Part shown: positions 1-7,176 of the stretch, in pieces
How positions within the stretch are numbered: the first letter of the stretch is position 1
How the letters are laid out: each line of letters starts with the position of its first letter
Assembly (NCBI GenBank): GCA_027046105.1
Contig: JALTZQ010000074.1
Coordinates: forward strand, 1 to 18,549
Direction: 5' to 3'
From: Pyrodictiaceae archaeon
GTDB lineage: Archaea > Thermoproteota > Thermoprotei_A > Sulfolobales > Pyrodictiaceae
Length of the DNA stretch: 18,549 bases
Program-made: the position numbers and the translations under genes
Notes under the pieces: generated by a model
Told to the model about the DNA's origin: nothing
The model's input: the letters and a program-made list of their open reading frames with translations, nothing else
The model's database searches: none

Positions 1-9
1 GGTGAGAGA

Positions 10-651
10 TTGCAACTTCTAGCCATTGCAGGTCGCGGTATGGATGCTAGTCTTTTCCGGAGAGTAACAGCTTGTAATGATCATTATAGTGTGGTTGTCA
101 TGTCACCAAATGCCGTTATCGTTGAGGAGAGTGGTAGATCGAAAAAGGGAATAGTATTGTCCTCAATATCTGGGGTCTTAGGCCTACCAGTACTTGTCGT
201 GGGTGCAGAGGATGTTTGCTCCTACATACTCCCGGTAGGAGAGAAGTTCTACGAGACCTACATTATTGTTGACGGCAAATATGATGATGAGAAACTTATG
301 TTAACAGCTGGGATTCGGAGAAGACACTGCAATAAGTGCTGTATCGTTTCGTTGGCCATATACCGTATGATTAGGTCTGGTGCAAGCATCATACGTGCAC
401 TAGCCTCGATAGCCAGTCTCTCACCGGAATCCGTAACGATTGTTGCCTGGGTGAGAAATAGAGTCGTGAATGGTGTGGCTGCTATTGGGTCTAGTAGGGG
501 AGAAAAGCTTGTCCATGCTGGTTCGTGGCTTGCACTAGACGATTGCGGTGAAGGGCGTATAGTGAGGGAGACCGTACTCGTACTAGAAGCTACGCGGGGG
601 GCTGTGAGGCTGAAAAGAATATTGGGGTTGAGAGAGGCTCGCCGAGCCTAA
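10..651 (+). CDS. Hypothetical protein, 213 aa, function unknown
   Basis: I do not recognise this protein. It is a soluble-looking protein of mixed alpha/beta character with no signal peptide and no clear membrane segment. Visible points are a small cysteine cluster (C107, C110, C111, reading HCNKCC) and a helical stretch after it. The TTG start at 10 is preceded by GGTGAG, which can serve as a Shine-Dalgarno site, but the frame stays open to the window edge, so a longer N-terminus cannot be excluded. Its stop overlaps the stop of the convergent inositol-phosphate synthase gene by 4 bases (CTAA), so the two transcripts meet tail to tail. Codon use looks like that of its neighbours. Confidence is good that it is a gene and nil on its role. 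Confidence 0.7.
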   Translation: MQLLAIAGRGMDASLFRRVTACNDHYSVVVMSPNAVIVEESGRSKKGIVLSSISGVLGLPVLVVGAEDVCSYILPVGEKFYETYIIVDGKYDDEKLMLTAGIRRRHCNKCCIVSLAIYRMIRSGASIIRALASIASLSPESVTIVAWVRNRVVNGVAAIGSSRGEKLVHAGSWLALDDCGEGRIVRETVLVLEATRGAVRLKRILGLREARRA

Positions 652-1817
652 GCTATTACCCCTAGTTCTTTAAGCCATTCTAGTAGCTTATGGTACGCTA
701 GTATTCTTGCTATGTTCTTTGCTGTCCTTGGCCCAGGCTTCTTCATGAAGAACGCGTTGACGTGGTAAGCTGTACCCTTGATGCCCTTGTCTAATAGGGC
801 CTTGGAGATTCTTGTGAGATCTACTAGTAGTCCTGCTAATGCTGGGCTATCATTTATCCTCATACTTATGAATATCTCGTCTTCTAGGCCATTGAATGTT
901 TTCCATGCTAGGTGCATTGCTACATACTTTTTATCGCCTAATGGCTCTAGGTAGCCAGTTGGCTTGATGTAGTGTGGTGCATCATACCCTAGTATATCCT
1001 CTACTATGCTGCTCTTCGTCTTCTCCTTCATAATGTTTCTTTCAGGCACTGTTAGTGCTAGGAAGTCCGTGTTACCACCAATATTAAACTGTGCTATGAA
1101 CTCTACATACCTATTCCTCTCAGCCATGTGCTCTAATAGATCCGCTGTTAGCGGTGTAGCACCTGTCGCACCATCATCTCCCAGTATGAGGCTATTCACG
1201 CTCTCATATAGCTGGACAAAGCCATCATCATTTGCAAGTGGCGATGGTATCACGTTTACAAAGGAGACCGGCTTACCAGCCTCTTGGGCATAGCGCGCCA
1301 CTGCATAGGCGTAAGCCTGGCTCGCCGAGAGTTTCGAGACATCACCTGTTTTGAAAGCTGCTTCTAGGGCCTCAAGACTATTAAATGGCTCGCCTTGCTC
1401 CGTTGTTATAGCGTTTACCACTACATCGGGCTTCATTTCCTTTAGTTCTTCGACTATCTGCTCTAGAGCCCAGTGAAGCCCCTTAACTTCCTCTAAACCG
1501 CGTGCACGGAAAGGTAGCCCAGCAAGGCTACGCAGGTGTACACCTCTCCTCACAGTTATATCCTTGAGTGTTTCCGGTACAGGTAACTCACTACCCACGA
1601 GCATCTTCGCTACATCGTAAACAGTCTTGCCTACACGATCCTCGTCTACATCGTATGAGCCAACGAATTCTATATCCTCTACACGGTAAGGTAATCTATA
1701 CTTGGCAAACGGGATACCATATGGCTCTAGTTCACCTGCCTTTATCCTCTCAACGCCTACCATGAAATGTGTTGAAACAAGGCCTTGGCCAAGTACTACA
1801 ACTCTTATCTTAGCCAT
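648..1817 (-). CDS. ino1: L-myo-inositol-1-phosphate synthase
   Basis: This enzyme converts D-glucose-6-phosphate to L-myo-inositol-1-phosphate with NAD, the entry step to inositol solutes and archaeal inositol lipids. The N-terminus carries the NAD-binding turn VVVLGQGLVS (residues 7-16). The family hallmark is GDDGATGATPLTADLL followed by NRYVEFIAQFNIGGNTDF in the second half. At 389 aa it matches archaeal family members. I chose the ATG at 1817, not the upstream in-frame ATG at 1883, because a strong Shine-Dalgarno (GAGGTGGGAGG) lies directly before it and the 22 extra residues do not resemble the family N-terminus. It lies 186 bases downstream of the DIPP synthase gene on the same strand, which supports a role in di-myo-inositol phosphate synthesis. 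Confidence 0.96.
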   Translation of the reverse strand: MAKIRVVVLGQGLVSTHFMVGVERIKAGELEPYGIPFAKYRLPYRVEDIEFVGSYDVDEDRVGKTVYDVAKMLVGSELPVPETLKDITVRRGVHLRSLAGLPFRARGLEEVKGLHWALEQIVEELKEMKPDVVVNAITTEQGEPFNSLEALEAAFKTGDVSKLSASQAYAYAVARYAQEAGKPVSFVNVIPSPLANDDGFVQLYESVNSLILGDDGATGATPLTADLLEHMAERNRYVEFIAQFNIGGNTDFLALTVPERNIMKEKTKSSIVEDILGYDAPHYIKPTGYLEPLGDKKYVAMHLAWKTFNGLEDEIFISMRINDSPALAGLLVDLTRISKALLDKGIKGTAYHVNAFFMKKPGPRTAKNIARILAYHKLLEWLKELGVIA

Positions 1818-1950
1818 TACCTCCCACCTCGACAACTTACACTCCGAACTACACACATGGTCTAAGCTAGGGTTGGAGTACAAGCTATCCTAAACACGTG
1901 CTGCATAACATAGGCTGGGATGTAGGCTAGCTAGAGGGAGCTAGACCACC

Positions 1951-1978
1951 AGGTGTGGGCTGTGGGACACCTAGTGTC
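1951..1978. repeat. Two overlapping short inverted repeats between DIPP synthase and ino1
   Basis: The 186-base gap upstream of ino1 contains AGGTGT (1951-1956) pairing with ACACCT (1967-1972), and GACAC (1966-1970) pairing with GTGTC (1974-1978) around a 3-base loop. The two stems share bases 1967-1970, so in RNA they would exclude each other. They lie 27-54 bases after the DIPP synthase stop on the minus strand and could be a processing or termination site, or part of ino1 control. The stems are short (5-6 bp) and may be chance. A weak TATA-like TTTAGGATA (minus strand, about 1884-1892) is the only ino1 promoter candidate I see. Confidence 0.3.
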
Positions 1979-2003
1979 TTTGAGAGGTTGAGCAGGCCTG
2001 GGT

Positions 2004-2693
2004 CTACCCAGGTACCCTCCCCACAGCTTTATGTTTTTCTTCAATAGCCTTGTACTCTAAGTAACACTCCAAAGTCTTAATGACGACATACGTGTTACTC
2101 AATACAGCGAGGACAGCTAGTGTCTCAACAGGTCTTGCAAAGACACCACCCAGGAATACTATGAAGAGACGAACGTCTCTCGATGCAAGCTGTGGCATTT
2201 TTCCAAGGAAAACTGGATGAGTACCGAGGCTAGCCTCTCCACGTGCATGCAAGTAGCTCACCATAATGTCTCCCGCTAAGGCTGCAAGCCCCAATATCAG
2301 TACCAGAGTATTACCATGGGTAGCCTGAAGCGCTAAGAGTATGAGCCCCGTCAACACAGCTATGTCGGCATAACGATCCAGTATAGCATCAAGGAATCCA
2401 CCTGCCCGCGATGCTTTACCTGTGGCACGTGCAAGTTCACCATCAACACCATCCACTATAGAACTTAGTTGCGCCAAGACGCCAGCTAGTAAGGGCCTAC
2501 CCGTGGCGAATAAATAGCCCGATATAACACCCATAAGGAAGCTTATAATCGAGACCTGGTTTGGCGTTAATGGAACCCCGTACTTCACAATGACGCTCGT
2601 TATCCTTGTTGATACACGTCTATTGATTAACCGTGATATAGGGCCATCAGTAGATTTCCCTGTTATCTTAGGCCTTGATCCACTCGAGGACAA
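2004..2693 (-). CDS. CDP-inositol:inositol-1-phosphate transferase (DIPP synthase), stand-alone
   Basis: A membrane CDP-alcohol phosphatidyltransferase-fold enzyme, predicted to join CDP-inositol and inositol-1-phosphate into phosphorylated di-myo-inositol phosphate. Counting from the TTG at 2693 (229 aa), the family motif D-x2-DG-x2-AR-x8-G-x3-D-x3-D is complete: D81, D84, G85, A88, R89, G98, D102, D106. About five hydrophobic segments follow. The N-terminal stretch TDGPISRLINRRVSTRI resembles the junction region of fused IPCT/DIPPS proteins. The longest frame starts with GTG at 2741, but GGAGGAGGGTG sits 7 bases before the TTG at 2693, so I prefer that start. It overlaps the upstream cytidylyltransferase gene by 26 bases (74 with the GTG). 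An archaetidylinositol-phosphate synthase role is the main alternative; adjacency to IPCT favours DIPPS. Confidence 0.85.
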   Translation of the reverse strand: MSSSGSRPKITGKSTDGPISRLINRRVSTRITSVIVKYGVPLTPNQVSIISFLMGVISGYLFATGRPLLAGVLAQLSSIVDGVDGELARATGKASRAGGFLDAILDRYADIAVLTGLILLALQATHGNTLVLILGLAALAGDIMVSYLHARGEASLGTHPVFLGKMPQLASRDVRLFIVFLGGVFARPVETLAVLAVLSNTYVVIKTLECYLEYKAIEEKHKAVGRVPG

Positions 2694-3420
2694 CGTCGAG
2701 CACCCTCCTCCGTCTACCAGATACAAGTTCCTCAAGGTCACGTGGAGTATCTATTTCTGTCCATTCTAGACCCGAGACATCAGCTACTACTGTGCAGTTT
2801 GTTTTCTCAGCTAGCTTGGCCACTATACTACTGAGTGACAGTTTACCAGACACTACACGGTAATCGTATAATACATTCAACTCTATTAAATGGACACCTA
2901 CATCGACATGTGTATAATGGCTTAGACCCTTACCTATCCTTGAAATGAACGGTGTTGCCTCCACAAGTGTGGCTTCCTCAACATCGATAAACCCTGGCTC
3001 GGCATCCCCACCAACAACGTAGCAGCCCTTCGTTGCTGCAACCCTTATTGGTACAAGCGGCGTGTATACATGGTCAGCCATAGAGACGAGTACTCTACCA
3101 GTCCAGCCCAGAGACTCCCCAGCTAGCAGTAAACTATAGCCATTCTCCCTCCAAATCTCCCTATTGATGACAATGTGCACTGAGCCACTACCATAAATTG
3201 ATTCAGCGAGCTTCTTCATCTCACTCCCTATCTCTACACGAGTAACGATGACGGCCTCGCTCACGCCTAGTAGATGTGATACAGCAAGAGGATAGTATGA
3301 TAATGGCTTTCCCTCTACCTCCAGAAATTGCTTGTCACCACCAATCCTTGTACCCAGCCCAGCAGCTAGCAGAACGAGAAGTCTAGGCAGCATAATATAT
3401 GGCCCAGGTAGGGCTTTCAT
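2668..3420 (-). CDS. CTP:L-myo-inositol-1-phosphate cytidylyltransferase (IPCT)
   Basis: Predicted to make CDP-inositol from CTP and inositol-1-phosphate in the cytoplasm. The nucleotidyltransferase signature LAAGLGTRIGGDKQFL lies at residues 18-33, followed by VEGKPL. The metal/nucleotide-binding SMADHVYTP is at about 113-121 and an acidic GFIDVEEATLV segment lies in the acceptor half. Length (250 aa) equals the first domain of the fused bifunctional enzymes. The protein ends EWIKA at a TAA (2668-2670) in a different frame from the DIPP synthase. Starts at 3420 (ATG) and 3393 (ATG) are both possible; neither has a good Shine-Dalgarno, and family N-termini would fit either. It lies 34 bases after the metallophosphoesterase stop, suggesting one transcript. 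Confidence 0.9.
   Translation of the reverse strand: MKALPGPYIMLPRLLVLLAAGLGTRIGGDKQFLEVEGKPLSYYPLAVSHLLGVSEAVIVTRVEIGSEMKKLAESIYGSGSVHIVINREIWRENGYSLLLAGESLGWTGRVLVSMADHVYTPLVPIRVAATKGCYVVGGDAEPGFIDVEEATLVEATPFISRIGKGLSHYTHVDVGVHLIELNVLYDYRVVSGKLSLSSIVAKLAEKTNCTVVADVSGLEWTEIDTPRDLEELVSGRRRRVLDVVLEWIKA
2701..2711 (-). promoter_or_regulatory. Shine-Dalgarno inside the IPCT gene that sets the DIPP synthase start
   Basis: Read on the minus strand this is GGAGGAGGGTG, a near-perfect match to the complement of the archaeal 16S 3' end. It ends 7 bases before the TTG at 2693. It lies within codons for an arginine run of the upstream protein and gives the downstream gene its own translation start, which argues for two separate polypeptides rather than a frameshift fusion. 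Confidence 0.65.
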
Positions 3421-3454
3421 TGTACCAGTGGCTCTAGATAAACGAGACGCCTTC

Positions 3455-4216
3455 CTAAACGATAATTACCAATTGTCTTGGACAATAAATTCTTACAGGG
3501 AACTTCTCACCTAGTCCACGAGAAATGTAAGCTACTATCCTATCAACACGGTAAAGCCCCCACTTATATCCATAGACACTATTAGTTACAATGGATCGTG
3601 CACCGGGTAAACAAACTTGGCCACCATGAGTATGGCCAGCTAAGAACAAGGCTTCATGACCTGGTAGTGATGGTAGAGCATCCGGGCTATGCGCGATAAT
3701 GATGTCTGCATCACGTGCTATTACGCCAGGGTATTGTCTTGGATTCTCCCTCCAATCTAAACCAGCAATCCTAAAACCTGCGATATCAGCCAAGCTATCA
3801 CGTAAAACAGTGAATCCATTGTCTTCAAGTAAATGGATGCCCTCCTTTATGCTGTGTTTCCAGCTACTCCAGTGCTCATGATTGCCAAGTACAGCTATTC
3901 CTGCTTTGACAAGAGGTTTAATGGATTTAAGGGTCTCCTCGACAACGTCTAGTCTAGGCGTATCCTCATCCCATGTATCACCTGCTAAAACAACTATATC
4001 CGGTTTCACAGCTTCAAGTAGAGCTCTTAGATCATAGCGCGGCTGGTGAATATGAAGATCGGTGAGCAGTGCAAGCCTTTTACCAAGGCCCAGATCTAGC
4101 TTGTTAATCTCTACTGTATAAGACGTTAGGATCCCGGGAAGTACATAGGCTGTAGTAATGGAAGCTAGCGATAATGCAATGAATTCACGCCTACTAATTC
4201 TTCCATCTAGCAACAA
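3455..4216 (-). CDS. Tat-exported calcineurin-like metallophosphoesterase (YkuE/YaeI type)
   Basis: A two-metal phosphoesterase of 253 aa. All five ligand blocks are present in order: D53-x-H55 in LTDLHIH, D80 in AGDTWD, N112-H113 in LGNHEHW, H176 in IIAHSPDA, and H195/H197 in AGHTHGGQ, which resembles the YkuE/YaeI group. The N-terminus carries a twin-arginine motif SRREFIA (residues 8-14) followed by a hydrophobic stretch, so it is probably exported folded and acts outside the membrane. The TTG at 4216 is used because a TGA lies four codons upstream in frame and GATGAGG lies a few bases before it. It is first in a probable operon with IPCT and DIPP synthase. The substrate is unknown; a phosphodiester or phosphomonoester of inositol is an inference from position only. 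Confidence 0.88.
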   Translation of the reverse strand: MLLDGRISRREFIALSLASITTAYVLPGILTSYTVEINKLDLGLGKRLALLTDLHIHQPRYDLRALLEAVKPDIVVLAGDTWDEDTPRLDVVEETLKSIKPLVKAGIAVLGNHEHWSSWKHSIKEGIHLLEDNGFTVLRDSLADIAGFRIAGLDWRENPRQYPGVIARDADIIIAHSPDALPSLPGHEALFLAGHTHGGQVCLPGARSIVTNSVYGYKWGLYRVDRIVAYISRGLGEKFPVRIYCPRQLVIIV

Positions 4217-4262
4217 GGCACAGCCTCATCATGCCTTAGATCAAGGATAGCCAAGACTAACA

Positions 4263-4270
4263 CTATTTTA
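4263..4270 (-). promoter_or_regulatory. TATA-like box for the phosphoesterase-IPCT-DIPPS operon
   Basis: Minus-strand TAAAATAG preceded by a purine-rich GGGGAGGGG-like context resembles an archaeal BRE/TATA pair. A start about 25 bases downstream (near 4241) would leave a leader of roughly 25 bases to the TTG at 4216. The 132-base gap also must drive the divergent EEP gene, for which I see no convincing separate box. Confidence 0.4.
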
Positions 4271-4348
4271 CCCCTCCCGTAGAAACCACCAGTAGATCGT
4301 ACCCCCTTGTGCGTGGCTAGTATGTGGTTCTAAAGGGATGATCTGCTC

Positions 4349-6082
4349 TTGGCAAGGCTTCAGCTAGTCTCTGGTATAGCAGTTGTCACAGTGCTTCTCT
4401 CGATTCTACGTATATTTGTAGCGGGTGCGTACAAGAGTCTCTGGGATCTTCTTTGGTATCGTGATGTCTTTCCTGGTCCTCTCGGCATAGTTGCCTTCTT
4501 TGCAACATACTACCTGGTTAGACCTAAACCTGTCACCGTAGGTGTTTCAATGGTTCTTTATGGTGTTCTAGTACTATTGATCCGTGATATTACATTGCTA
4601 CACGTCTACGCGGGTATAGCAACTGCTATACTAGTCTATGCTTTATCGTGGATCGCTAGAAGCCCTGGAATATTGATGGCTGGCATTGCAGGCGATATGG
4701 CGCTTCGCGCTATAGCCGCTGGTGCCGTGCCCATTGATGATCCTCTTACGGCATTTCTGCTAGCATCTATAGCGATCAGCGGTGGGCTACTCTACGTGTT
4801 CACGGGGCATACAAGCACGCCTGGTCTTGGCATATTCTTGTTTATGTCCCTAGTTGAGCTTGGCCTAGTATATCCTAATGCGTTGCTTCACTTCTCTGGC
4901 ATACACGTCTACAACTTGGCTACCTTTCTCGGAGCGCTAAACGCCTTTATGGTTACATTAGCAGTCTTTACGCTGCTTACTATCAAGAAGCCACTTCATA
5001 CCGCCCTTAGCTTATTCACTATCTCACTGCTACTCCTCCTGGCTAGTGGATTACCCCGACTACTCATACTCTACATGGTTGCAGCAATAGCTATACCCTT
5101 ATCCGTCACGAGACATACAGCTTCAAGAAGAATAGAACATTTTCTAAGCCCAATTCTCCTAGTAGCAATACTTGTTGCAGCCGTTGGAGTCTATGCATAT
5201 CCTTACCTAGGCCTGTGGCCTCTTGCTGATAATTTGGAGGTATTGATACTGCTTACTGTGATTGCTATAGTTGCAACCACGTACCGAGCCACGAGTACAC
5301 ATAGGGTTTCTACACTACATTTATCGATAGCCATACTCCTCGTAGTCCTTGCCTCAGCTACAACAATAACACTGTACAGTAACGGTAAATATATCATAAT
5401 ACCCAGCAATAGCAATGTGACCATTGTCTCGTATAATGTTCATCAAGGATTTACTGCAGATAATAGACTAAACGGGATGGAGGTTGCACAGTATCTTGCA
5501 AGAATCGCAGACATTGCTTGCCTACAGGAAGTTGATGCTGGAAGATTGACAAGTGCCTTCATGGACCTGCCACTTATATTGTCCACGAGAACTGGGATGA
5601 GCTATGTCTATCAGCCAGCTATAGAGGGCACCTATGGTGTCCTTATAGCGAGTCGTTATAACATCAAGCAGGTAGACACCCTCCTGCTAACTAGTACTGG
5701 TGAACAACGAGCAGCAGTAAAAGCAGTAATCGAGACACCGGCTGGGGACATAGTGGTTGTGTCTGTCCACTTAGGCTTGGATCCCAAGGAGAGGGCTATA
5801 CAAGCTCGTGAGCTCTTAAGGCTAGCTCTTTCCCCACCCGTTGCAGATGTTATCTGTGGAGACCTTAACGAGGAAGAGGGTGAGGCTCTTCAGCAACTCA
5901 GCCAATACTATATTGTGTATGCCACCGACACTCCAACATGCTGCCTGGACACCACCCTAGACGAGAGGATAGACTACATCCTCCTCTCAAGGACGAGTAA
6001 GTGGATAGTGGCTGAGTATAGTGTTGAGCTTGTCGACTATTCAGATCACTTACCAGTAATAGCACGCCTCCTAACCAGCTAA
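4349..6082 (+). CDS. Polytopic membrane protein with C-terminal endonuclease/exonuclease/phosphatase (EEP) domain
   Basis: A 577-aa protein with two parts. Residues 1 to about 345 form roughly ten hydrophobic segments. Residues about 358-577 form a complete EEP (DNase I-like) domain: SYNVHQG (N363), CLQEVD (E394), VSVHLG (H474), CGDLNEE (D505, N507), ERIDYI (D542) and SDHLP (D566, H567). This superfamily includes inositol-polyphosphate phosphatases, sphingomyelinases and nucleases; a membrane-tethered domain suggests a lipid or surface substrate. The layout resembles the C-terminal half of eukaryotic CWH43/PGAP2IP, an architectural comparison only. The TTG at 4349 is preceded by GGGATGAT. It is divergent from the DIP cluster and convergent with the winged-helix gene, leaving 27 bases between stops. 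Confidence 0.88.
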   Translation: MARLQLVSGIAVVTVLLSILRIFVAGAYKSLWDLLWYRDVFPGPLGIVAFFATYYLVRPKPVTVGVSMVLYGVLVLLIRDITLLHVYAGIATAILVYALSWIARSPGILMAGIAGDMALRAIAAGAVPIDDPLTAFLLASIAISGGLLYVFTGHTSTPGLGIFLFMSLVELGLVYPNALLHFSGIHVYNLATFLGALNAFMVTLAVFTLLTIKKPLHTALSLFTISLLLLLASGLPRLLILYMVAAIAIPLSVTRHTASRRIEHFLSPILLVAILVAAVGVYAYPYLGLWPLADNLEVLILLTVIAIVATTYRATSTHRVSTLHLSIAILLVVLASATTITLYSNGKYIIIPSNSNVTIVSYNVHQGFTADNRLNGMEVAQYLARIADIACLQEVDAGRLTSAFMDLPLILSTRTGMSYVYQPAIEGTYGVLIASRYNIKQVDTLLLTSTGEQRAAVKAVIETPAGDIVVVSVHLGLDPKERAIQARELLRLALSPPVADVICGDLNEEEGEALQQLSQYYIVYATDTPTCCLDTTLDERIDYILLSRTSKWIVAEYSVELVDYSDHLPVIARLLTS

Positions 6083-6109
6083 ACACTGCATAGCATATCA
6101 TAGTTATGG

Positions 6110-6907
6110 TTATACTACGTTACGGAGAGCTTCCTGAACTTCTCTTCGAAGTACTGGACACTTAGTACCCATGTTACGGTAGTAGTGGCTACACCTTGTG
6201 TTACATGAAAGGGCTATTGGTAAAAGCTTATTATTTCTTACAATAACTAGAGCTTTATGGTTCTTAGTTACAATAGATGGTGGTAGCTGTGTCGCTAATC
6301 CACGAAGGGCTAGAGCAACACCGTAGCGCAGATAGACTGGGTTTATACCTAGCTTGTTAGAGTATAGGAGTAGCTGTATATTAGCATCCTCCCATTCACT
6401 ATACGCTATAACGCCATTAAGTATTGGTGATGCAACCTTTGCTGCTGCTTCACCAAAGACACATATATCCGATGTTACAAGGTTGCTTCCTTGAAGAGAA
6501 AGAACCTTGGCCAATACTAGGAGGAAGCCGACAATCTCCTCGTAACGGGCATCATAGCTGCTGAGACCCCATACGGTCTCAAGACAATCTATGAGCCCCT
6601 TTAGCCCGTAGAGATTGTAAACGAATCCAGCAATACAGCCTTTTGCTGTTATCTCGTGGAAGCTATCACCAGCTTCGTGTATAAGGTGTAGGCTAGCTAG
6701 TTGCCTACCCTTACGATACATAACGCTAAAGCTTAATCCAAGCTCTCTAGCTGCACGATAGAATGTCGACCTCTTTGTCCGTGCAAAGTAGCCAAGTATA
6801 TTAAGCGCTGTATCATCAAGACCAGGGACTAGCTCTGACCAGGCATCACGTAGCAGCTTCTCTACATCCTCCTCTAGAGTTCTGGGCCTAGGAGGAGTCA
6901 TGGGCAT
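6110..6907 (-). CDS. Winged-helix protein with C-terminal cysteine cluster, possible regulator
   Basis: A 265-aa protein of unknown specific role. Residues about 31-80 look like a winged helix: a helix around DDTALNILGYFAR, a helix-turn-helix in STFYRAARELGLSFSVMYRK, and a wing ending in FHEITAKG. The middle is helical without recognisable motifs. The last 31 residues contain C235, C239, H241 and C250, which could bind zinc or an Fe-S cluster or form disulphides. The ATG at 6907 follows AGAAGGGTAGA, a moderate Shine-Dalgarno; the ATG two codons later is an alternative. It is transcribed alone, convergent with the EEP gene and downstream of sdhB. Regulation of either neighbour is only a guess. 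Confidence 0.7.
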   Translation of the reverse strand: MPMTPPRPRTLEEDVEKLLRDAWSELVPGLDDTALNILGYFARTKRSTFYRAARELGLSFSVMYRKGRQLASLHLIHEAGDSFHEITAKGCIAGFVYNLYGLKGLIDCLETVWGLSSYDARYEEIVGFLLVLAKVLSLQGSNLVTSDICVFGEAAAKVASPILNGVIAYSEWEDANIQLLLYSNKLGINPVYLRYGVALALRGLATQLPPSIVTKNHKALVIVRNNKLLPIALSCNTRCSHYYRNMGTKCPVLRREVQEALRNVV

Positions 6908-7176
6908 TCTACCCTTCTAGCCCGGCTTTCAACTACATGGGAAGGTGGTGGGGCTTCTGTGGCCTTGTGTTGCAACGTATCTTTTCGGTCCTGCTTATAA
7001 GCATTGCGCCTACCCTATACGGGTGTTTAAGTACGGGATTCCCAAAACATACTTCACAGCTCCGTGCTTTTACACGCGTATCCACCCTTGCCAGAGTAAG
7101 TAGCCTCATGAGAAATAAGGGACAAGTAGAAGAGGAGGTACCGACTCCTTGGAAAAGCCTCGTGGAGAGGGAGGGG
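6908..7176. other. 269-base intergenic region with palindromic TATA box and a small hairpin
   Basis: This gap separates sdhB from the winged-helix gene, both on the minus strand. GCTTATAAGC (6993-7002) is a perfect palindrome with a TATA-like core. On the minus strand it would start transcription near 6970, giving a leader of about 60 bases for the winged-helix gene. Downstream of the sdhB stop, AGGAG (7133-7137) pairs with CTCCT (7145-7149) around a 7-base loop and may mark the operon end. An 84-codon plus-strand frame (6937-7191) lacks a Shine-Dalgarno and a protein-like sequence, so I do not call it. Confidence 0.4.

Noticed and set aside
1818..1883. N-terminal extension of ino1 to an upstream ATG
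   Set aside because: The extra 22 residues are not family-like and contain the strong Shine-Dalgarno of the ATG at 1817.
4222..4232. ATGATGA resembling a C box of a C/D guide RNA (minus strand)
   Set aside because: No CTGA D box at a suitable distance; it overlaps the phosphoesterase ribosome site, which explains it better.
7133..7149. AGGAG/CTCCT hairpin as an intrinsic terminator for the sdh operon
   Set aside because: Only 5 bp and no T-run follows; recorded as a minor structure, not a terminator call.
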